Positions 37,650 through 45,071 of a stretch of 64,000 nt of DNA are shown here, one piece after another (within the stretch, counting starts at the first letter, position 1; each line of letters opens with the position of its first letter). The notes beneath the pieces were generated by a model. It did not search any database, was not told the origin of the DNA, and saw nothing but the letters and a program-made list of their open reading frames with translations. The DNA is from Paracoccus spongiarum (GTDB lineage Bacteria; Pseudomonadota; Alphaproteobacteria; Rhodobacterales; Rhodobacteraceae). The position numbers and the translations under genes were made by a program. The stretch spans positions 1 to 64,000 of the forward strand of contig NZ_JAVAMQ010000013.1 in assembly GCF_030732095.1 (NCBI RefSeq), read 5' to 3'.

Positions 37650-38407
37650 CGCCGTCCTGCCGCCAGCCACAGCACGTCCACCGCGAAGGACCAGGCCAGC
37701 GCCGCCGCCGCGCCCCGCGTCAGCCAGACCGCCGCCTCGACGGGCAGGCCGGGCAGCTGCAGAACCAGAAGCGCGGCCAGCTGGACCACGCAGATCGCCT
37801 TGCGCGACCGCCGCGGCGGCAGCGGCGCCCGCAGCCAGGGCCATGCCGCGCCGGCCGCGACGAAGCCATAGCGCATCACCCCCAGGGCCAGAACCTCGGC
37901 GCCGATGCCGCCGCCCGCCAGCGCGTGCAGCGACAGGATCAGCGCCAGCGCGGCATCGACCTCGACATCGAAGCGCGCCCCGAAATCCGAGGCAAGACCG
38001 CTGCGCCGCGCCAGCCAGCCATCGACCCCGTCCAGCGCCAGCGCCAGCCCGCCCAGCAGCGCGACCGGCAGGCCCGAGGCCGCGCCGCCCGCCAGCGGCG
38101 CCAGCAGCGCCGCGACCAGCGCCCCGCGCAGCAGCGTCACCAGATTGCCCGGCCCCAGCCGGTCATGCGGATAATGCCGCCGCATCAGCCGCGCCACGGC
38201 CGCCACCCCGGCCAGATACAGCGCCGCCGCGGCCGCCCAGCCCGCGGCCCCGCCCGGCAGCCCCGCTGCCCGGCAGGCCAGCATCAGCGCCAGCCCCGCC
38301 AGCGCCGCCCGCGCCAGCGGGGCGACGGGCGGCCCGCCGACGGCCCGTCGCGGTGGCGGGATGCCGGGGGTGGGGGCGATGCTGGGGGCGGGCCGGGTCG
38401 GACACAT
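37646..38407 (-). CDS. CDP-alcohol phosphatidyltransferase family protein
   Basis: A 253-residue integral membrane enzyme. The diagnostic motif DG-x2-AR-x8-G-x3-D-x3-D is complete, running from DGWLARR to FDVEVDA. Such enzymes join a CDP-linked lipid to an alcohol such as glycerol-phosphate, inositol or serine; which one is not clear. The start at 38407 is the first gene of the operon, about 110 bases from the divergent cytochrome b gene. It is proline-rich at its N-terminus. Confidence 0.87.
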   Translation of the reverse strand: MCPTRPAPSIAPTPGIPPPRRAVGGPPVAPLARAALAGLALMLACRAAGLPGGAAGWAAAAALYLAGVAAVARLMRRHYPHDRLGPGNLVTLLRGALVAALLAPLAGGAASGLPVALLGGLALALDGVDGWLARRSGLASDFGARFDVEVDAALALILSLHALAGGGIGAEVLALGVMRYGFVAAGAAWPWLRAPLPPRRSRKAICVVQLAALLVLQLPGLPVEAAVWLTRGAAAALAWSFAVDVLWLAAGRR

Positions 38408-38518
38408 TCGGCCAAGCCTATGCCAAGCCCGCCCCGGGTCAAGCGCGACCTGTCGCCGCGCTTTGCAGATCGCCCGCGCCGGGTTACGCTGCCCGCGACG
38501 CCCTGCAAGGAGCCTGAC

Positions 38519-39070
38519 ATGCCCGACGACCCGCATGGCTACCGGACGCCCGCGCGGATGCTGCACTGGGGCATTGCCGCGGCGGTCCTGCTGATGATCC
38601 CGGCCGGGCTGGTGATGACGCGCGAGGGGCTGGACCGCGGGCTTCAGGACACGCTGTTCCTGTTCCACAAGAATACCGGCGTGCTGCTGCTGCCCTTCAT
38701 CCTCGCCCGGCTGGCCTATCGGCTGCGCCACCCGCCGCCGCCGCTGCCGGCCTCGGTGCCCGGCTGGCAGCGGCGCATCGCCGGCCTCAGCCACGGGCTG
38801 CTGTATGTGCTGCTGATCGTCATGCCGCTCAGCGGCTTCGTGCGGGTGCGCGCCGGCGGCTTCCCGATCGAGCTGCTGGACGCGCTGGGCGCCGGCCCCT
38901 GGCTCGCCAAGTCCGAGACGCTGGCCGGGGCGGCCCAGTCGCTGCACGCCGCGGCGGGCTTTGCCCTGATTGCCCTGCTGGCGCTGCATCTGGGGGCCGC
39001 GGCCCAGCACGCGCTGATCCTGCGCGACGGGGTCTGGTCGCGGATCTGGCCGCCCCGCGCCCCGCGCTGA
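38519..39070 (+). CDS. Cytochrome b561-type protein
   Basis: A 183-residue four-helix cytochrome b of the b561/CybB family. Histidines likely to bind haem are in ARMLHWGIAA, FLFHKNTGV, GLSHGLLYVL and AGFALIALLALHLG. The start follows AAGGAGCCTGAC. It may carry electrons from quinol to a periplasmic partner or quench superoxide, as proposed for CybB. It is divergent from the lipid/ABC operon and has no redox partner gene next to it. Confidence 0.9.
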   Translation: MPDDPHGYRTPARMLHWGIAAAVLLMIPAGLVMTREGLDRGLQDTLFLFHKNTGVLLLPFILARLAYRLRHPPPPLPASVPGWQRRIAGLSHGLLYVLLIVMPLSGFVRVRAGGFPIELLDALGAGPWLAKSETLAGAAQSLHAAAGFALIALLALHLGAAAQHALILRDGVWSRIWPPRAPR

Positions 39071-39106
39071 GATCCGCGCCCGCCGCCGCCGCCTCCGCCG
39101 CGGACC

Positions 39107-39154
39107 GCGAAGGACGGGGATCGCGAAGGACGGGGATCGCGAAGGACGGGGATC
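39107..39154. repeat. 16-bp tandem repeat, three exact copies
   Basis: Three perfect copies of GCGAAGGACGGGGATC between the cytochrome b gene and icd, followed by a partial GCGAACGG. Perfect identity suggests recent expansion. Confidence 0.95.
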
Positions 39155-39165
39155 GCGAACGGAAA

Positions 39166-39200
39166 GGGGCCGGGGGCGCATCGCTGCGCCGCCCGGCCCC
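39166..39200. terminator. Terminator-like hairpin between cytochrome b and icd
   Basis: A long G/C hairpin: GGGGCCGGG pairs with CCCGGCCCC, and an inner GGCGCA pairs with TGCGCC around TCGC. It is about 20 bases past the icd stop. There is no clear U-tract, so it may act as a transcript end by stability alone. Confidence 0.6.
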
Positions 39201-39222
39201 GATCCCTCTGCGCCGGCTGCGA

Positions 39223-40434
39223 TCAGGCCAGTGACCGGTTCAGGTATTCATCGACCTTTTCCAGATAACCCATCGTGGTCAGCCATTTCTGGTCGGGGCC
39301 GACCAGCAGCGCCAGGTCCTTGGTCATGTGGCCGTCCTCGACCGCCTGCACCGTCACCTTCTCCAGCGTTTCGGCAAAGGTCATCAGCGCGGCGTTGTCG
39401 TCCAGCTTGGCGCGGTGCTTCAGTCCGCCGGTCCAGGCAAAGATCGACGCGATCGAGTTGGTCGAGGTCGCCTTGCCCTTCTGGTGTTCGCGGTAATGGC
39501 GCGTCACGGTGCCGTGCGCGGCCTCGGATTCCACGATCTTGCCGTCCGGCGTCATCAGCACCGAGGTCATCAGCCCGAGGCTACCGAAGCCCTGCGCGAC
39601 GGTGTCGGACTGCACGTCGCCGTCATAGTTCTTGCAGGCCCAGACATAGCCGCCCGACCATTTCATCGCGCTGGCCACCATGTCGTCGATCAGGCGATGC
39701 TCGTAGGTGATGCCGGCGGCCTTGAAGCGGTCCTCGAACTCGTCCTCGTAGACCTTCTGGAACAGGTCCTTGAAGCGGCCGTCATAGGCCTTGAGGATGG
39801 TGTTCTTGGTCGACAGATAGACCGGCACGCCGCGCGACAGCCCGTAATTCATGCTGGCGCGGGCGAAATCCAGGATCGACTCGTCCAGGTTGTACATCGC
39901 CATCGCCACACCGGCGCCGGGCGACTGGAACACCTCGTGCTCGATCGTCTCGCCGTCATCGCCGACGAACTTGATGGTCAGCCTGCCCTTGCCCGGAAAG
40001 CGGAAATCGGTGGCGCGATACTGGTCGCCGAAGGCGTGGCGGCCGACGATGATCGGCTGGGTCCAGCCCGGCACCAGCCGCGGCACGTTCTTGCAGATGA
40101 TCGGCTCGCGGAAGATCACGCCGCCAAGGATGTTGCGGATCGTGCCGTTCGGGCTGCGCCACATCTTCTTCAGGCCGAACTCCTCGACGCGGGCCTCGTC
40201 GGGGGTGATGGTGGCGCATTTCACGCCGACGCCGTGCTGCTTGATCGCCTCGGCGGCATCCACGGTGATCTGGTCGTCGGTGCGGTCGCGCTCCTCGATG
40301 CCGAGATCGTAGTATTTCAGATCGATGTCCAGATAGGGCAGGATCAGCTTCTGCTTGATGAAGTCCCAGATGATCCGGGTCATCTCGTCGCCGTCGAGTT
40401 CGACGACGGGATTCGCTACCTTGATCTTCGACAT
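39223..40434 (-). CDS. icd: NADP-dependent isocitrate dehydrogenase
   Basis: A 403-residue enzyme of the eukaryote-like homodimeric NADP-IDH subfamily, oxidising isocitrate to 2-oxoglutarate in the TCA cycle. Family blocks are [18 protein letters not shown], the substrate-binding [17 protein letters not shown] segment (here [20 protein letters not shown]), and the C-terminal NADP region [15 protein letters not shown] with [17 protein letters not shown]. The start at 40434 ([17 protein letters not shown]) matches the family. The gene is alone on its strand. Confidence 0.96.
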   Translation of the reverse strand: MSKIKVANPVVELDGDEMTRIIWDFIKQKLILPYLDIDLKYYDLGIEERDRTDDQITVDAAEAIKQHGVGVKCATITPDEARVEEFGLKKMWRSPNGTIRNILGGVIFREPIICKNVPRLVPGWTQPIIVGRHAFGDQYRATDFRFPGKGRLTIKFVGDDGETIEHEVFQSPGAGVAMAMYNLDESILDFARASMNYGLSRGVPVYLSTKNTILKAYDGRFKDLFQKVYEDEFEDRFKAAGITYEHRLIDDMVASAMKWSGGYVWACKNYDGDVQSDTVAQGFGSLGLMTSVLMTPDGKIVESEAAHGTVTRHYREHQKGKATSTNSIASIFAWTGGLKHRAKLDDNAALMTFAETLEKVTVQAVEDGHMTKDLALLVGPDQKWLTTMGYLEKVDEYLNRSLA

Positions 40435-40657
40435 GGATGGTCCCCTTGTTGGCGTCAGGCTGTGCCGCCTCATAGCCGCAAACGGGCGGATTGAAAAGAC
40501 GGTATGCGATTGTATGCCAAGTTTTTCGCCCGCCCCGCCCGGCCCGTGCGCGCCTCGGCTGCCGACAGGTTGAAGCAGAATTTAGGCGAAATTCTCTCGC
40601 GACGACGATGGCGGTGCGCTAAGGCTTGGGGGCATTATGGCCCGCGAGGTTTGTTTC

Positions 40658-41800
40658 ATGCCGACCTATCGAATGATCTATCTCGGCAATTTCGCCGATA
40701 TCGACCCCAACGAGTCCTCGACCAACGCCGAAGCGGCGACCGGCATCTTCGCGGGGCGCAGCATCGGCGGGTCCACCGACCCGCTGCACGGCCGCGTCCT
40801 CGACGTGACGATGAACGACAGCAATGGCGACGGCCAGATCTATCACGACAACTACAGCGGCAGCCAGGAACGCATCAGCTATCAACTGGGCGATCCCCCG
40901 GTCAGCTACAGCCGCGAGATCGACGGCGCCTTCCTCGCCTCGGGCACGCAGGTCGTGCGCCTGCTGCCCGACGGCCGGACCGACACCGTCACCACCACGA
41001 TCCGGGTCTTCCAGGACACCGCCGGCAACACCTTCATGATCCCGCCGCCCGTCACAGGCGGCGAGCCCGGCGAGGTGCAGGCCGTCACCACCTATCCGAT
41101 CGTCGGCATCCGCCTTCCCGCGGCGCGCAATTTCACCACCCAGCTGGGCATCGCCAGCGCCGACCGCTACAACCTTCAGGGCTTCGTGCCCTGCTTTGCC
41201 GCCGGCACGCTGATCCGCACCCCCGATGGCGAGGCGCGGGTCGAGGATCTGGCCGTCGGCGATCCGGTCTGGACCCGCGACCACGGGATCCAGCCGATCC
41301 GCTGGCGCGGCCTGCGCCGGCTGGATGCGGCGGAACTGGCCGCCAATCCGCGCCTCAGGCCGGTGCGCATCCGGGCCGGCGCGCTGGGCCCGAACCGGCC
41401 GGCGCAGGACCTGACCGTATCGCCGCAGCATCGCGTGCTGATCCGGTCGCAGATCGCGCAGCGGATGTTCAGCGCGCCCGAACTGCTGGTCGCCGCCTGC
41501 CAGCTGACCGAGGTGCCGGGGATCGAGATCGTCGCCGATGCGCCGGGCGTGACCTATGTCCACCTGCTGTTCGACCGCCACGAGGTGCTGATGTCGAACG
41601 GCGCCGAAACCGAATCGCTGTTCCCCGGCCCGCAGGCCCTGCTGGCGCTGGGCCCGGCGGCCGAGGAAATCCTGACGCTGTTTCCCGAACTGCGCGACGA
41701 CGCCACCGGCTTTCCCGCCGCGCGGCCCTTTGCCAGCGGTCGCCGCGCCCGGCAACTGGCCGGCCGCCACGCCGCGAAGTCCCGGGCGCTGACCTGTTAG
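40658..41800 (+). CDS. Hint-domain protein
   Basis: A 380-residue protein with a C-terminal Hint (hedgehog/intein) domain beginning at the conserved cysteine in VPCFAAGTLIRTPDGEARVE, followed by VEDLAVGDPVWTRDHG, the LTVSPQHRVLI block and YVHLLFDRHEVL. The N-terminal 150 residues contain a DSNGDGQIYHD calcium-loop-like stretch. Such proteins are common in Rhodobacteraceae and are thought to be secreted and self-processed; the true role is unknown. The ATG at 40658 has GAGG at the right spacing; 40637 is an alternative. No type I exporter is nearby. Confidence 0.82.
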   Translation: MPTYRMIYLGNFADIDPNESSTNAEAATGIFAGRSIGGSTDPLHGRVLDVTMNDSNGDGQIYHDNYSGSQERISYQLGDPPVSYSREIDGAFLASGTQVVRLLPDGRTDTVTTTIRVFQDTAGNTFMIPPPVTGGEPGEVQAVTTYPIVGIRLPAARNFTTQLGIASADRYNLQGFVPCFAAGTLIRTPDGEARVEDLAVGDPVWTRDHGIQPIRWRGLRRLDAAELAANPRLRPVRIRAGALGPNRPAQDLTVSPQHRVLIRSQIAQRMFSAPELLVAACQLTEVPGIEIVADAPGVTYVHLLFDRHEVLMSNGAETESLFPGPQALLALGPAAEEILTLFPELRDDATGFPAARPFASGRRARQLAGRHAAKSRALTC

Positions 41801-41940
41801 GCCGCCCATCCCTGCGGCCATCCCTGCGGCCGGGCTTGCGGCAGGGCCGGCAGCAGGGCGGGCGCCGCGACGCGGCGCATCGCGGGCCGGCCACAAGGGG
41901 GGGGCGGGCTGACGCGGCTCGCCCCTCACCCCCCCCGGCA

Positions 41941-42018
41941 CGGTGATCGGGTACGGTGATCGGGCACGGTGATCGGGCAAAGTGGCGGGGCACGGTGATT
42001 GGGCGCGGCGGTGGGGCG
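41941..42018. repeat. 13-bp tandem repeat, six copies
   Basis: Six head-to-tail units close to CGGTGATCGGGCA; the first three are almost identical and the last ones diverge. It lies about 110 bases before the DUF2235 promoter. Confidence 0.9.
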
Positions 42019-42127
42019 CGCTGCGGCGCGGCCGCATCGGGGCACGTCCCGGAACCCCCGACACAAGGCGCGCTGGTCCCTGCCCGTGGCGCGGCGTCGG
42101 AAAATGCGCCCCGCAGCGCAAGGAATA

Positions 42128-42156
42128 TTCAAGAACGCGCCAATTCAATATATAAT
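42128..42156 (+). promoter_or_regulatory. Sigma-70 promoter of the DUF2235 gene
   Basis: -35 box TTCAAG (42128-42133), a 17-base spacer, and a perfect -10 box TATAAT (42151-42156). The DUF2235 start is 33 bases downstream. AT-richness here is well above that of the neighbouring DNA. Confidence 0.75.
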
Positions 42157-42188
42157 CCGGCTGGTGAAGTTTTACCTGGTGACCTGCC

Positions 42189-43367
42189 GTGAAACGCATT
42201 TCCATATTCTGTGACGGCACCTGGAGCCATGCCGACCAGCGCAACACGACCAATGTCGCGCTGCTCAACGGCCGGGTCCTCGACCACGACGCCGACGGCG
42301 TCAGCCAGGTGCAGCGGTATTTTCCCGGCGTCGGCGTGGTGCGGGGCCGCGGCCCGATTTTCGGGCTGGCCGAGAAACTGGCCGGAGGTGCCATGGGCAT
42401 CGGCCTCGACGACCGCATCCTCGAGGCCTATGGGGCATTGTCGCAGCTCTACGAGCCGGGCGACCAGGTGATGGTGTTCGGCTTCTCGCGCGGGGCCTAT
42501 ACCGCGCGGTCGCTGATCGGGCTGATCCGCAATGCCGGGCTGCCGCCGCGCGTCACCCCGGCGCTGGCGCGCGCCTGCATGGCGCTGTACCGCGATACCG
42601 GCCCCGCAACCGCACCCGATGCGCCTGCCAGCCTCGACTTCCGGCTGCGGCATTCGCCCGGCATCACCACCAGCCGCGCCGAGATCGCCTTCCGCGCGGA
42701 CCGCACCCCCGACGCGGTGCCGTTCCGCATCACCTATCTGGGCTGCTGGGAGACGGTCGGCTCGCTGGGCGTTCCGGCGAACCTGCCGACCGCCTCGCTG
42801 CTCAACCGCCGCTACCGCTTTCACGACACCGCGCTGAGCAGCATGGTCATGTCGGCCCGCCACGCGGTCGCGCTGGACGAACGCCGCCGCACATATGCCC
42901 CCGCCCTGTGGAGCAATCTCGCCCGGCTGCGGCGCGAGAACCCCGAGGGCAGCTATCTGCAGGAATGGTTCCCGGGCGTGCATGGCGCCGTCGGCGGGGG
43001 CGGCGACATCGCCGCGATCTCGACGATCACGCTGATGTGGATCGCCGAGGGGGCGCAGCGCGCGGGGCTGGCGCTGGACCGGCTGGCGCTGCGCCAGCTG
43101 CGCGGCAAGGCCGACCTGCTGGGTCCGCTGCCCAACCGCTCGGCCCGGCCCTCGCCGCTGTGGCGGCTGCTGCCCCAGCGCGACCGCGCCGGCCCGGACA
43201 GCCTCGAGGATCTGGCCCATCCCGCGATCGCCCGCTGCCGCGCCGCCCGTTTTCCCCGGGACTGGACCGGCAGGCCCTACCGGCCCGGCCCGCTGCGCGC
43301 GCTGGAACGCCATATCCTGCGCGCCGATGCCGCGGCCCTGGGCGACTATACCGGGCCTTTCGCCTGA
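42189..43367 (+). CDS. DUF2235 (Tle1-like) alpha/beta hydrolase
   Basis: A 392-residue DUF2235 protein. The nucleophile elbow is MVFGFSRGAYTARS with Ser100. The N-terminal block FCDGTWSHADQRNTTNV has the conserved aspartate-rich start typical of the family. DUF2235 includes the type VI secretion phospholipase effectors Tle1, but many members are stand-alone hydrolases. The start codon is GTG and the ribosome site is weak, while the promoter is good. There is no VgrG, PAAR or immunity gene next to it, so a secreted-effector role is not supported here. Confidence 0.87.
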   Translation: MKRISIFCDGTWSHADQRNTTNVALLNGRVLDHDADGVSQVQRYFPGVGVVRGRGPIFGLAEKLAGGAMGIGLDDRILEAYGALSQLYEPGDQVMVFGFSRGAYTARSLIGLIRNAGLPPRVTPALARACMALYRDTGPATAPDAPASLDFRLRHSPGITTSRAEIAFRADRTPDAVPFRITYLGCWETVGSLGVPANLPTASLLNRRYRFHDTALSSMVMSARHAVALDERRRTYAPALWSNLARLRRENPEGSYLQEWFPGVHGAVGGGGDIAAISTITLMWIAEGAQRAGLALDRLALRQLRGKADLLGPLPNRSARPSPLWRLLPQRDRAGPDSLEDLAHPAIARCRAARFPRDWTGRPYRPGPLRALERHILRADAAALGDYTGPFA

Positions 43368-43378
43368 CGCCGGGCCCC

Positions 43379-43423
43379 GAACCCGCGAACCGCCGAACCT
43401 GCGGACCCGCGGACCCCCGAACC
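43379..43423. repeat. 8-bp tandem repeat, about 5.6 copies
   Basis: Degenerate units of GAACCCGC between the DUF2235 stop and the convergent hydrolase gene. It has the same G/C skew as the other short arrays in this region. Confidence 0.8.
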
Positions 43424-43447
43424 ATCCGGCCGGCGGGCGATGCGCGA

Positions 43448-44110
43448 TCAGCGGCTGCTTTCGGTCAGCCGCCGCCGCACATAGGACTGCACCAGCGCGA
43501 TCATCGGCTGCATATGCGCCTCCTCGTCGCGGAAGAAGTGGTCGGCGCCCTCGATTTCCTCATGGGTGACGGTGATGCCCTTCTGCTCGCGCAGCTTGCC
43601 GACCAGCGTATGCGTGTCCTTGGGGGGCGCCACCCGGTCGGCGGTGCCGTTCACGATCAGGCCCGAGCTGGGGCAGGGCGCGAGAAAGCTGAAATCATAC
43701 ATGTTGGCCGGCGGCGCCACGCTGATGAAGCCGGTGATCTCGGGCCGCCGCATCAGCAGCTGCATCCCGATCCAGGCGCCAAAGCTGAAGCCCGCGACCC
43801 AGCAATGCTTGCTGTCGGGGTTCATCGCCTGCAGATAGTCCAGCGCCGAGGCGGCATCGGACAATTCGCCGATCCCCTGGTCGAACTCGCCCTGGCTGCG
43901 CCCCACGCCCCGGAAGTTGAAGCGCATGACCGTGAAGCCAAGCTTGTGGAAGGCATAATGCAGGTTGTAGACGACCCGGTTGTTCATCGTGCCGCCATAT
44001 TGCGGATGCGGGTGCAGGACGATGGCGATGGGCGCGTCGGGCTTGCCGGGCTGGGGGTGATAGCGGCCTTCAAGACGGCCTTCGGGACCCGGAAAAATAA
44101 GCTCTGGCAT
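43448..44110 (-). CDS. Alpha/beta hydrolase
   Basis: A 220-residue alpha/beta hydrolase of the dienelactone-hydrolase-like group. It has an oxyanion region VLHPHPQYGGTMNN, FNFRGVGRSQGEFD, a nucleophile elbow AGFSFGAWIG, an acid region NGTADRVAPP, and a histidine in EGADHFFRDEE. The gene diverges from iscR, a pairing I recall from other Rhodobacteraceae where the suf genes follow. Substrate is unknown. Confidence 0.85.
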   Translation of the reverse strand: MPELIFPGPEGRLEGRYHPQPGKPDAPIAIVLHPHPQYGGTMNNRVVYNLHYAFHKLGFTVMRFNFRGVGRSQGEFDQGIGELSDAASALDYLQAMNPDSKHCWVAGFSFGAWIGMQLLMRRPEITGFISVAPPANMYDFSFLAPCPSSGLIVNGTADRVAPPKDTHTLVGKLREQKGITVTHEEIEGADHFFRDEEAHMQPMIALVQSYVRRRLTESSR

Positions 44111-44138
44111 CGTCGTCCTTCACAGCTTGGTGGTTCCT

Positions 44139-44166
44139 TGACGCCTTCGCGTCAGGCTTCTAGACG
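44139..44166 (+). promoter_or_regulatory. Candidate iscR promoter with hairpin
   Basis: TTGACG (44139-44144), 16 bases, then TAGACG (44161-44166), about 110 bases before iscR. A perfect 6-bp hairpin TGACGC-CTTC-GCGTCA (44140-44155) overlaps the -35 box. Confidence 0.4.
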
Positions 44167-44274
44167 GTTCATCTGGGAAGCCGGCGCCGATTGCGCAAGA
44201 AACGGGCTTGGGCGGCATAGCGCAGCCGCGCGCCGCCCGTCAATGCGGCGCCCGCCAATTGAGGGGGTCGCGTC

Positions 44275-44733
44275 ATGAAACTGTCCACCAAGGGCCGCTA
44301 TGCGATCATCGCGCTGACCGACCTGGCCATCGCCAAGGGCGACGAGCTGACCTCGCTGGCCGAGATCTCGCGCCGGCAGGACATCTCTCTGCCCTATCTG
44401 GAACAGCTGTTCGTGCGCCTGCGCCGTGCCGGCCTCGTGGCCTCGGTGCGCGGCCCCGGTGGCGGCTACCGCCTTGCCCGCGCGCCCGAGACGATCCGCA
44501 TCGCCGAGATCCTCGAGGCGGTGGACGAGACCGTCAGCGCCATGCATGTCGGCGCGGGCGCCTCGGGCGGGGTGTCGGGATCGCGGGCGCAGACGCTGTC
44601 GAACCGGCTGTGGGAAAGCCTGTCGGCGCATGTCTACGTGTTCCTGCACAACCACACCCTGCATGACGTGGCGCGCAACCAGCTGCTGCCCTGTCCGGCC
44701 CTGCCGCAGATCCTCAGCGTCGTGGACGACTGA
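44275..44733 (+). CDS. iscR: Rrf2-family Fe-S regulator IscR
   Basis: A 152-residue Rrf2-type regulator. The winged helix runs MKLSTKGRYAIIALTDLA, ISLPYLEQLFVRLRRAGL and RGPGGGYRLARAP. Enterobacterial IscR binds its cluster with three cysteines between residues 92 and 104. Here that segment has none; the only cysteine is Cys140 in NQLLPCPAL. Rhodobacter sphaeroides IscR is known to bind an Fe-S cluster with a single cysteine, so this fits that type. The usual downstream suf/iscS genes are missing; the next gene is the PycTM-like membrane protein. Confidence 0.88.
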   Translation: MKLSTKGRYAIIALTDLAIAKGDELTSLAEISRRQDISLPYLEQLFVRLRRAGLVASVRGPGGGYRLARAPETIRIAEILEAVDETVSAMHVGAGASGGVSGSRAQTLSNRLWESLSAHVYVFLHNHTLHDVARNQLLPCPALPQILSVVDD

Positions 44734-45071
44734 CCGGCCCCTCGGCGCCGCCGGCAGGGATTGACCGTTTGCCAACGCTGCGTGCGTTGTCGGTGTACAG
44801 GCTGTGCACCCGCTGTGCCGCGCCGGTGCCTCGCCGGTGCACCCGCCGTGCCCTTCAGGATCAGGGGCTTGCGGCCCGTTCCTCGCGCGGTGCAACAGCC
44901 CCCCCCGCCCAGCCGTTGCCACCCGTTGCCATCCGTCGCGCAACGCTGCACCCGGTCGGCACCGCGGCGGGAATTTTCCCGGCTGCCGTCCGTCGGCAGG
45001 CATATGTCACTTTTGTGACGCAGCCGGTCGCCGCGGTTCCCGGGCGTGTGAACGAGGATGGAGACTGTCCC
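44734..45071. other. 338-bp gap with direct repeats and a palindrome
   Basis: No convincing gene. It has two 16-base near-identical direct repeats GTGCACCCG(C/C)TGTGCC-type at 44804-44819 and 44837-44852, short CCGTTGCCA(C/T)CCGT repeats at about 44920-44936, and the perfect hairpin GTCAC-TTTT-GTGAC at 45006-45019, about 50 bases before the next gene. The palindrome could be an operator. Confidence 0.6.

Larger units (their letters stand above)
41801..42188. other. 388-bp intergenic region with tandem repeat and promoter
   Basis: No protein-like frame. The left part is C/G-rich with repeats. 41941-42018 is a 13-bp tandem repeat. 42128-42156 is a sigma-70 promoter in a sudden AT-rich patch. 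The region separates the Hint and DUF2235 genes. Confidence 0.7.

Noticed and set aside
41941..42018. Possible CRISPR array
   Set aside because: Units are 13 bp and directly adjacent with no spacers; no cas genes are in the window.
42189..43367. Type VI secretion effector module
   Set aside because: No VgrG, PAAR, DUF2169 or immunity-like gene is adjacent, so only the hydrolase family is supported.
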